Assembly (NCBI RefSeq): GCF_016859285.1
Contig: NC_053413.1
Coordinates: 16,573,501 to 16,637,500 of the forward strand
Direction of reading: 5' to 3'
Length of the DNA: 64,000 nt
Source: Xiphias gladius
Taxonomy: Eukaryota; Chordata; Actinopteri; Istiophoriformes; Xiphiidae
Shown piece by piece: positions 42,844 to 53,232 of this stretch. Made by a program: the position numbers and the translations under genes. Position 1 is the first letter of the stretch. Each line of letters opens with the position of its first letter. The notes beneath the pieces were generated by a model. It was given only the letters and a program-made list of their open reading frames with translations, ran no database searches and was not told the origin of the DNA.

Positions 42844-42910
42844 TATTTATGGGCAGAAGTCCAGAAGACACTAGACACAGCCTGGGAGTTTTCCTCCCAT
42901 TCTCCAGGTG
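42844..42910 (-). promoter_or_regulatory. TATA box and possible PTF1-type site of the elastase gene
   Basis: CATAAATA on the minus strand (42851-42844) lies 40 bases upstream of the ATG, implying a very short 5' UTR as is usual for pancreatic enzyme genes. Further upstream CACCTG (42910-42905), followed by a purine/pyrimidine tract with GGGAGGAAAACTCCCA, resembles a PTF1 E-box plus TC-box, but the TC-box match is weak. Confidence 0.45.
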
Positions 42911-43047
42911 TGTGCAAGCAAAGAAGTCAGATAATGGCTGAAATTCAGACTGTGGACAGCATGTGCAGATTGAGACAACCTAATAAGACAATGCAATAAA
43001 CAAATTTTTACACCTTATGTTTTATCCACACTATCTACACCCAAACT

Positions 43048-43612
43048 GATAATCAAGAGATTTGACAAATATTCCAAATCAATATGTAGATTAAGGGAAA
43101 ATGTCTATACCCCTTAAAGTTATTTAGGAGCATTATAAATTCAGTTTTTTTTTAAAGAGGTTTGGGTTTGCCCTTGATAACTTAATGAAATGACTGATAA
43201 AGAGTCAGTAAAACCATAAATTGATAATTGAGGGATTTGACATGTTCAAAATGTATAAAGGGAGTCATGTACCCTTTAAAATCTACTTAATTTATTCAAC
43301 AAAAGATTTTGAAATCAAGGTGTTTTTAAGGGGTTTAGTTTTTGCCTTTTCAGAACCCTTTTAATTGTTTAAAAAAACCTTGAAATGATCATCAAGGAAT
43401 CGGTCAAATATTTCAAATTATTGTGTAAATTAAAGGCATGCACACCTTAAAATGTCCTTAATTTATTAATTAAGGTCTTCTGGAATCGAGATTTTTTTAA
43501 AGGGTTTTGCCTTTTGGTTAATGCAACAAAATAGAACCTGAAATGGATGGTTAAGGACTTGGACAAATATTCCAGATTTTTGTGTACATTAAGCAGAAGG
43601 TCTTGCACTCCA
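43048..43612. repeat. Diverged tandem repeat, about 160-175 base unit, 3.5-4 copies
   Basis: Units start at about 43048, 43223, 43387 and 43546. Each begins GATNATCAAGNGATTTGACAAAT-like, then an 'attaa...' segment, a CCTTAAA block, 'gaaatcaaggtgtttttaa'-like text, 'gggttttgcc' and a tail ending '...aaat'. The fourth unit is partial. It fills the spacer between the elastase and dhx30 starts. Confidence 0.8.
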
Positions 43613-43890
43613 TGATGAGTACCCAGGGTGTTTTTACATTTTTCAAATTTATTTTAAATGAATTTCAAAGATTAAGAGATGTCTGGCTAATTTAGATTCA
43701 AGTGTTTGGTGTGTTTTCAGGGACAAATATAGGTTTAATTCATGTTATTTTATTTTTATTTTATTTTATTTTAAACCCCTGAGAAGAAAGTTTTATAGGA
43801 ATAATTTATTCTCCTCGCCAAACGGTGTCGCTGTGAACACCACTGTCTACTTCCGCTCACTGCCGCAGAAGAAGAAATTGCATTTTAAAA

Positions 43891-46800
43891 ATGGCGGTAG
43901 CCGGTGTTTCACTCATGCGACTGAAAGGGCTGAGCAAAATCGCCAAATGTGTTTATACAGGAGGCAAAACAGCGTCCAACTGGACCAGGGAAATGCGGTG
44001 GTACACGACTAAACCCGGAAGCTTTGAGGAACCCGTTGCATCTTATTTTCATACTAAACGAGGTGAGTGAAAACGGTTGTTAGGTAAGTTAGCTATCGGC
44101 TAACAGGTGACAGCTCGCAGCAGTGCTAAGCCTCAAGGACATCCATCCAGAAAACATAACTTTCACTCTTATATACAATGGTTTACCTGAGCATTAAATA
44201 AACAATAGTAACATAATAAATAAATTAATACAAGCCTTTCAGAAGAGTTATAAATAAAAGCAAAGTTTTCATGGCTGTAACATTGTAGTAAGACTTAATT
44301 GTGTCAAAACACCTCTTCACCACAACTTAAAAAAAAAACTAGGAACGGCCTAGACTTACTGAATACACATTTATGTAGGTAAAATCTGTCAATTTAAAAA
44401 ATAACATAAATAAAAGCAATGCGGCCATTTTCCTTTTGGTAATTAAAGATACAAAAGCAACCATTTTTAAAAGAAAATCACTGAAGAGATGCGTTTTGAA
44501 TTAAGTTTACAACATCGGAGCAGAATTTCTTAGTATGGATTCAAGATCAAAACAAATGAACCTGTGTTTCAGTGCTGGTTTCACAGAAGGAGCAGCAGGA
44601 GTCAATGTTCTTAGGATGAACTGATTTACCTGGGTAGAATTAATGGAGTGGTCTGAAAGTGATTTCTCTCGCAAAGTCCAGGCTTTCTTCCTTTTCCACA
44701 ACACCAGACCAGTACGAGACGACTGAAGGTGTACTGTAAAAAATCCATGTTTTTTTTTTGTTTGTTTGTTTGTTTGTTTTTTTGCCCACATCAGTTTTCA
44801 CAAGGATCAGGAAAATGAAAATTAATGTCTTTCAGCAACGTAACGACTCCAGAGGAAATGGTATCAAAACCAAGGAAGAAATCTTTAGGAGTTACTGGAG
44901 CAGCTTAAGCTGCATGAAATTCTGAATAGTTATGTGGCTGACCATTTGGTCTTAGCAGCTGGCCTGCCATCGGAAAATTATTCTGACACCAATTCTCCAA
45001 GAACTGTATGTGTGTCTGAGCTTTTTTTTTTTTTTTTTTCTATTTAGATAACCTTAGCCCAGACCTCCTGAAGGAGTTTCCAGATCCCAAAAGCCTCTTG
45101 AATAACACCATCTCTCGGTCACTGGGAGTCAGCGACCTGTCCCAGTTCATCCAGTACAGCTACACTGAACATGCGGGTATCAAGGTCAGAACAAAAGTCA
45201 TGTTGATATGGGGTTTCTGGACCCACTGTATACTTGAGAGCTTGTGTCTCTAATAGGTGATTTTAAAAAAATTTTGTTGAAACTTTGTTTCTCTAGAAAG
45301 CCATTGTCACACTGCTGTGGCCCTGCAAGATTGAAGAGGAGGGTTATGGTTCCAAGAGGAGTGATGCAGAACGATTTGCTGCAGCTGCTGCTTGTCTCAA
45401 GCTCAAAGTAAGACTTAGGGCTGTAAAAAGCGGACACATTTCTTTTTTACTTTACTTTTTCTGTAATGATTTCCTCCGTCTCTCCCCTTCCCTTCTCTCT
45501 TTGTGCACAGGAAATGGGTGTGATTGGTCCAAACAATCAGCTCCCCAGGAGGAGAGCTGGCAGGGGGAGAGGAGGGATACATTCACCCTTTTATGATAAC
45601 GAGGACGACTCTTGGAAAGATAATGTCCATGTGTCTAAAGCTAAAGCAGATGCACAAAAACAATACCTCCCTCCCGTAGAAGATACCGCCAATGTCGCTG
45701 AAGCTCTCTCCCTTTTTCCTCAACCTAAATCTCTCCTGGGCAGAGTCATCCAGGTGGCCACATCATCCGACAGAATCAAGGTCAGTGGCTGTCATCCTTG
45801 CCACAATGACAGCTAATCGCTCTTAGATCATCAGATATTCTAAATTCAGCTGTCTGTCATCTGTCATTAAAGGAGCTAATGAAGTTCAGAACAACAGGAG
45901 GGAAGCAAAAGAAGTGTGAACTAACCCTGCACTGGCCTGAGGAGATGACGTTCACAGCTACAGCAAGCAATAGAGTGACAGCAGAGAAGAAAGCTGCAGC
46001 TCTTGCCTGCATGACTCTGAAGGTGGGAATGACTTAGGCGAAATACCATGCTCTCACATGTTCAAGCTGTACTAAGATCTGTCATGTCACCTGGTTTAGG
46101 AGCTACAGCTGCTGGATAAAAACAACAATCCGCTGACTCATGCCAAGTATCACCATGAGAAGGTGAGGGAGGCTGGGGAGAGGGAGAGACGCCCCCTCCC
46201 ACTGGAAGTCCCAAAATACCTGGAGATTCACATGAGAGAGTATCTCGCACAAGTGAGTGAGATGGATGAAAGTTGAAGGTTTGTTTGTTTGTTTGTTTGT
46301 TTGTTTGTTTGTGTTTTTTTTTTTTTCTTGTAATCATGTGTATATATGTGTGTGTGCACTACATGGCCAAAATTTGTGGACACATACTTTTGTGTACTTT
46401 TGGTCTGGGGTTGTTTTCATTTTTTTGTGTGTACCTCCTTAGAGAAATCTTAATGTCACAGCATACAATAATATATTAAACAAAAGTGTGTTTATCTTTG
46501 TGGCAACAAATCAGGGAAGAGTGGAGGACATTATAGCAGCATAGTAATGCCCTGGGTTTTGGAATCATCATGTTTGGTTGTAATGTTCTGCTGTCCACAT
46601 GCTTTAGGCCAGTGATTCTCAAGCTTTTTGACTTGTGACCCCACATCCCAGGTTACGGTCTCTTCGATCTAATACTTTTTGTACTTGATCCCAAGAAGGG
46701 GAAAGTATTTCACAGGAAAAAAGAAGAGGGAAAAGTCCGAAAAAATATACATCATTTTGTGTAACAGAAATATTTTTATTTCTTAACCCGTCAGTTGTTT

Positions 46801-49800
46801 TGTGACCTCTCAGATTTATCGTGGGACCTCTTTGAGGGTCCCAACCCCCAGTTTGGGAACCATTGTCATAGGCCATGTGGTGATATTTTAATTTTCTGCC
46901 AAAGCTAAAGCCTCATCTTTATAACAGTACCCAGTGGCAACAGAAGTGCAGAAACTATGGGAGGAGGAAGAGGCGAGAGGACAGCAGACAGTAAACCAGG
47001 AGGATGAAGAGGAAGAGGAGGACTTGGTGACAGACGCCATCACTGGCAGACCATACAAACCTTTGTCTAAACAGGAGGCTCAGCAGCTCAACATCCACCT
47101 ACAGGAGGAATGGGAGCAGGTGAACCGTGGACTGAGTGTGGAGCTCCCGGTTGATGGCCACCGTCAGCATGTGGTCTCGGCTGTGCAGTCCTCCAAGGTG
47201 GTTGTGATCGCTGGTGAAACAGGATGTGGCAAAACGACACGGATCCCCCGCTTCCTGCTGGAGGAGTGTGTGAGAGGCGGGGAGGGAGCCGAGTGCAACA
47301 TCCTGGTGACCCAGCCTCGTCGAATCAGCGCTGTATCAGTGGCCCATCGTGTTGCTCATGAGATGGGGCCAGCTCTGAAACACTCTGTGGGATATCAGGT
47401 GGATACACATTTGCAGTAAACTGCATTTATTATTTAATGTATTATGTCAATTAGAGCTGAAGAATTTCTTACCATAGTTTAAGTTATTTTTAAAGCAAAA
47501 AATGGTAAACATTACCTGGTTCCAGCATCTCATTTGTGATGATTTGCTGCTCTTCTCCTTCTTATGTGATAATAAACTGAATGTCTTTTAGGATTTGCAG
47601 TGTTTTTCAGACAAAACATGAAATTTAAAGACATCATGTTCGGCTTTAGAAAAGTGTGGTTGACATTTGTGACTATTTTCACACATTTAATGAACTAAAG
47701 GATGAAAAAACAACTGTCAGATTAATCAATTATGAAAATAATTGTATGTTGCAGCCATAATTTTAGTTCACATTTTTTAATTGCAGTACTCAGCTATAGC
47801 CCTGGGGGGGGGCACATCTCTTTCTAGTGGCATTAAAGTACAGATAACAGAGGTAGAAATATCAGAAAAGAATTTCCAAACAAAATTAGTGTTTTGAGTT
47901 GCTTGGTTTTCTTAAACTGTGAATTATTTAAAGTATTATTATTTTTTATTATTTACTAAGATTATTAACTAATTGGCAGATGTAATATTGACAAATAGTT
48001 AAATTTTTCTTTTCGGCATCAGTACTGTTATAAAGAGTGAGCAGTCACAAATTTTCATCGTACCTTTTCATTTAGGAAATGATTTGATTTCATGTGAATT
48101 TAATAGACTTTTGCTTCTGGATGGTAGCACCTTTTTTATTAACTTATTTAATTTATTTTTTAAAAAGGATTTCAAGAGTACAGCTGACACTTTCCATTGT
48201 AAAGCTGTTACAGTTATTTGTGTTAGTGGGCAAATCTATGACTGTTTTGGAGTTTTTGTACAATAAGTAAGTAATTCTTCTCTGTGCATAGGTGAGACTC
48301 GAGAGCCGACCCCCAGAGCACAGCGGAGGAGCCTTGCTCTTCCTCACAGTGGGCGTCCTGCTGAGGAAGCTGCAGTCGAATCCGTCCCTGAGGGGTATCA
48401 GTCATGTGGTGGTGGATGAGGTCCATGAGAGAGACATAAACACAGACCTGCTGCTGGCCTTGCTGCGCTCCTGCTTAAGAGAGAACCCCGATTTACGAGT
48501 TGTGCTTATGAGCGCTACTGGGGACAACAAGAGGCTGGTCCAGTACTTTGGAGGCTGCCCAATTGTGAAGGTGCCAGGGTTCATGCACCCAGTGAGGGAC
48601 AGATACTTGGAGGATGTGCTAACAGAGATGGGACGCCCACTGCCAGTCCAAGAGAGAGAGAAGAGAGACAAGCAGGTGAGTCAGGTTTTGATGTGTTACT
48701 TCCAGATTTATCCCACTTTAGTGTATTTTGTGTGTAAAATTTCTTTTATCTTGTTTAAGGGAGGAAGAGATGAGATTACACCCGATCTAGATTTAGTAGC
48801 TGATGTAATTGAGCACATTGACAGAAAAGGAGAGCCAGGTAACTGATATACTATCTTTTTTACTTACTTTTGCTTTTTTAATAATGCATTTATGGCACTG
48901 TTTAAGGTGATGGCCTCAGTTGTATTTCTCAAAACTTCTTTCCCCTCATGATTCAGGTGCAGTGTTGTGTTTCCTCCCCGGATGGCAAGACATCAAGGCA
49001 GTTCAGGAGAAACTCGAAGGGAAGCCCCACTTTTCCTCAGGCTCACAGATGATCCTGCCATGTAAGAGCACAGATAAAGACTTGTCTTATGTCTCCCAAG
49101 TATAAAAATAGGATTTCTCACTATAAACAGATGCATTTATAGTTTCCTTCCTTTTTTCTTTTTTTTTTTTTCTTTTTTTTTTTTCTTTCTTTTAGTGCAC
49201 TCTAGTTTATCAGTGGCCGACCAGCAGGCTGTGTTTCAGCGCCCCCAAACGGGCCAGAGGAAGATTGTGCTCACCACCAATATTGCTGAGACCTCTATCA
49301 CCATAGATGACATTGTCCATGTGGTGGATGCAGGAACTCACAAAGAACAGAATTATGACCCACGGACGAAGGTTGGTGTAATAGAATCTGCATTTAACTC
49401 CAGTTTTTTGTTTAACCTTTTCATATCTGCAAAAGTGTAGATTTGTGGATTGTTGTATTTTCTGCTAGAATTATGTAAAACAACAAGAAGTCGGTAAGAA
49501 TCCAACCTTTTTCGTTTGGTTTTCCAGGTGTCCTGTCTGGACACAGTTTGGATATCCCACTCTAATGTCACTCAAAGAAAAGGGAGAGCAGGGCGATGTC
49601 AGCCAGGACAGTCCTACCACCTGTTCCCACGAAAACATTTGGAATCAATGACTCCATTCCCAATCCCTGAGATCCTGCGCACCCCGCTGGAGAGTTTAGT
49701 AATGCAGGCTAAAATCCACAGTCCTAACTCCAAGGTACTGACAGAGAACCATGGCTTTTCTGCACTTTTTTTAACTGTTTTATATTGTATTTTTCTGACA

Positions 49801-52594
49801 TTGAATAATGACCTATGCCTTTTTTTTTTTTTTGTGCATGGAGGCTGAAGATTTCTTATCCCAAGTGTTGGACAGTCCAGAGCCAGAAGCTGTCAGATGC
49901 GCTGTCCGAAATCTACAAGACATAGGTGAGTAATTCACAACAACTTGTGTTTTGTATGTTGATATTTTAACTAATTTATGTGTCTAATTTTGCAAGTTCA
50001 TGCATTTATATGCCGGATTAAATTGATGTCAATGCCTTTATTTTGGTAGGAGTTCTGGACAAGACAGAAACCCTGACACCTTTAGGAGAGCGTGTTGCGT
50101 GTATGTCATGTGACCCTCGGCTGGGCAAAATGCTGGTCCTGAGTGCCATGTTCAGATGTGTTCTGCCCATGTTGTCTATTGCTGCCTGTCTGACGAGAGA
50201 GCCCTTTCACAACAGCCTGCAGAACAGAGCACTAGTCAACAAGGTGACATGTTCTCACACCCACGTGTTTATTCATCTATGCAGTTTTAAAATAAAACAG
50301 ATTTGACTTCTTCAATATAACATACTGATTTTCATTCAAACATCTGTGCTCTGTGTGTCCAGGCGAAAGAGGCTCTGAGCGGCTCCAGCTACAGTGACTA
50401 TTTGGTGTTCAGTAGAGCTGTGTTAGGCTGGAGGAGAGTTCAGCAGGAGGGCAACAGAGAGGACAGAGATGAGTATCTGGACAAACACAATCTGTCCAGG
50501 GCCAGCCTTCGATTCATCAATGGTTAGTTTAAAGCATCAGTCTCATAGACTTTGTCCCACAAAAACAGACTAGGTCTCAAGTGGCTTATACAAGTGATTT
50601 AAGAGAATTTGTGGCATTCACCAATTTTCTCTGTGATACTAATGATATTTACAAGTGGCCCTGACCTGTCGTGAACAGGTCGTCTGCCTTTCTCCACGAG
50701 GAGAAAACATTTGTTTGACCTGAAGTCATAATGCCTTAATCTGAATGAATTTGGAGTTTTTAAATACGATACTGAAATTAACTAAAATAAAATATATAAC
50801 TAAGAACAGACTTAACCTAAAGCTGCTTCAGGGTCTTTTATGCAGGTCGCTGTGGAGGGTCATTCTGTTATAACACCCGCCATGTAACATCAACTGCTGT
50901 TGGCTGTGATATTTTCCCATCTAATATCTCTGACTGCCACATGACCACCTCTCTTATTTTTTAAGTGCTGAGTGTTGTGCTTTAGAAAGACATTATTTAC
51001 CTCAAGTTAAGACATTCCCTCTTTACTTCTGTCACAGTGGAGCGCTGCTCTTATGACATCTCATCAGCAGCTGTACTTATATTTTTTTTTTTGTTTCAGG
51101 TCCTCTAATGTCAGTATATGTACACTGCTAAATTGTATTTACAACAGCAGGACTTGAGGCTCTGCCTTGTGAAATTCTTCTTTTTACTCTCTGGTGACAT
51201 ATGTCTGAATGAAACTTGTTCACAAACGGAGCAGGACAGGTGTCCTTGTACGGCAATTTAAGGGCCATGGATTATCTTAATGAGGAAATCTCACCTTCTC
51301 GCAAACAGGCAGAATTCATCAGGCTGAAATGAGCTTTTTTTTTTTTTTTAATTTTCTGTGTCCCATGTCACTGGGTCTTAAAAGCCCCCCCTCTAACTTT
51401 TTTTTAAATTGTTAACTTTCTTCACAAAATGATTCATTTTATTGTGTCATCCTGTTGTAGGGCTCATCTCTCAGTTCAGTGAGAACCTGCATGAAGCTGA
51501 GATGGTTTCTCGTGCCAGTGAGTGCCAGCGTCACACTTCTCTCTACAATGAACACAGCAACCAGGATGAGCTGCTTAAAGCTGTGCTGCTGGCTGGACTC
51601 TATCCCAACCTCATTCAGGTACATGGCAACTTCTTGTGAACCTGTTCCTCTGTTTTTTGCTAATACCACATGCTGAGTTTGGATTCCAGCTTGACAAGGA
51701 TGGAAAAATCTTTCGTTTATTGTGCTTTGTGTTAGGTGAAGAAAGGTGTCGTGACCAAAGGAGGGCGCTTTCGCCCCAATGGTGTGCTTTTCCGCACACT
51801 CAGTGGACCAGTGCTGCTTCACCGCTCATCAGTGAACAGGTTTGAGTACACTCAAGTCTGACTACAGCAGGTGTTGACTTACATAATGCGTATGTAAACG
51901 TTACGTCTTCCTTTTGTGTTGTAGAGGAGAGGAAGAGTTCCCCAGTCGCTGGTTGACCTTCTTCTCCGCAGTCAAGTCCAGCGGGAACGTTTTCATCAGA
52001 GACTCTTCTGTGGTCCATCCACTCGCCCTGCTGCTGCTAACAGACTGTGATATCACGGAGACAGGTAGGACATGTACCGCTGTCCATGAAGAAGATTCAA
52101 ATAACAAATGCACTGGTGTTTCTAGGTGCTAAGGAGAGTCTGCAGGATTGTAGGGCACGCTCACCCTGCCCTTAGCTTGGTCATCGCACTAAATAGCAAT
52201 TTAACTTCACTTCAGTTTATTCAGTCTGACATTGTGTTCATTTTAGCCGTTTTTTGAAATGGAGGAGTTGTTGTTATTGCTTTAACCGATCAGTAGTGAC
52301 TGACTTACCCACCCTGTCAACGTCAGTTTCAGTCCGCTAGAAGCTGCAGTTGCTAGGAGCAGTTAACATTTTTCACTTCCAATAAAGTAATATTCTGATT
52401 TTTAAAAATTGTTTCTGTAAATTCAGCAACCTGTATAGCAGCTTAAATCTCATCAGTTTTTTTTGTTTTTGTCTTTTGCCATTCTTTGACTCTTGCAAGA
52501 AAGTTGACGTCACCATTCTTAATCCCACCGACAAATCTGATTGGTTTAGTTGGTTTTCGATCTGGTCAAGGCTACCCGTAACTAATCATTATTA

Positions 52595-52634
<40 letters not shown>

Positions 52635-52919
52635 TATGTATTTTTCTCCTATGTCCTAGTGAGCAGAGACAGAGTGGAAGTGTCATTTCCTGGTCGCTCT
52701 CTGGTGCGCTGTGAGTTGACGGTTGAGATTTGGGAGCTGCTTTGGGAGCTACGCACTTCGATTCAGACCATGCTGTATCGAAACCTCAGCAATCCCAACA
52801 ACGCAATCACCCACTCTTCTCAAGATGGAAAGCTCATCTCCTTACTTGTGGAGCTGCTCAGCAATACAGACTCAAATCCTTTTGCTCAAAATCACAACAG
52901 CGACAGTGAGGTGGATTGA
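43891..52919 (+). CDS. dhx30: ATP-dependent RNA helicase DHX30 (DEAH-box)
   Basis: DEAH/RHA helicase of mitochondrial RNA granules, needed for mitoribosome assembly, with cytosolic forms known. Nineteen exons: 43891-44062, 45048-45184, 45297-45407, 45511-45780, 45873-46022, 46100-46252, 46928-47398, 48292-48675, 48760-48838, 48957-49061, 49196-49371, 49528-49734, 49844-49925, 50050-50243, 50363-50522, 51461-51618, 51736-51839, 51925-52064, 52660-52919. All are GT-AG; phases close to 1170 residues (human about 1194). The first about 37 residues are basic and lack acids until Glu, like a mitochondrial presequence. Two dsRNA-binding domains lie at about 60-142 and 200-280. An acidic linker is followed by Walker [10 protein letters not shown] (427-435), DEVH (530-533), SAT (562-564) and QRKGRAGRC (about 752), then HA2/OB regions with [21 protein letters not shown] at 53225-53230. 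Confidence 0.96.
44753..44780. repeat. (TTTG)n microsatellite in dhx30 intron 1
   Basis: About five TTTG units between two T-runs. Confidence 0.85.
46279..46312. repeat. (TTTG)n microsatellite in dhx30 intron 6
   Basis: Eight TTTG units followed by a T-run, just downstream of exon 6. Confidence 0.9.
46355..46612. mobile_element. Tc1-like non-autonomous element (MITE)
   Basis: Begins 'cactacatggccaaaattt' and 'gtggacacatac', and contains 'gggaagagtggaggacatta', 'tagcagca' and 'tggttttggaatcatcatgtt'. The right end has 'ctgtccacatgc', the reverse of the left-end GTGGACA. This is the familiar fish Tc1-type MITE carrying CTACATGGCCAAAAGTATGTGGAC-type termini. The right terminus is eroded. Confidence 0.65.
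46613..46870. mobile_element. hAT-like non-autonomous element
   Basis: The left end 'ccagtgattctcaagctt' and the right end 'cagtttgggaaccattg' are near inverted repeats matching the CAGTGGTTCTCAA-type termini of hAT elements. It sits directly against the Tc1-like element in dhx30 intron 6. No transposase is visible. Confidence 0.6.
47455..47765. repeat. AT-rich interspersed repeat in dhx30 intron 7
   Basis: Reverse-orientation family words: 'tggttccagcatctcatttg', 'gatttgctgctcttctcct', 'ttcagacaaaacatg', 'aaagacatcatgttcgg' and the closing 'ttgcagccataa'. Confidence 0.65.
52596..52640. repeat. (TG)n microsatellite in dhx30 intron 18
   Basis: About 20 TG units with TA interruptions, ending about 20 bases before the exon 19 acceptor at 52660, so length changes could affect the polypyrimidine/branch region. 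Confidence 0.9.
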
Positions 52920-53232
52920 TGACGATGAACGCATGTGTACGCTAGATCTGGCTGGTACAGAGGAACCAAAAAAGATTATGGGAGACAGAGAGAGAGTTGT
53001 TTGTTTTGTTTTTTTTTTTTTTTGTTAAATTGAGATAAATGATAAACTCGAACTGTAGCGTGAGGAAATCCATTTGTATGGATTGTGAAGTAAGGTTTAT
53101 TGTTTATGGTTATTTGCTTTCTGAAAAGCATAAATTGAATTTTACTCCAACGAGTAAAGACGAAGGTTGCCTGGCCGAAAGGTCATTAAAATGGACTGCA
53201 TGCAGTAAATGTCATATTTATTGTAATAAATA

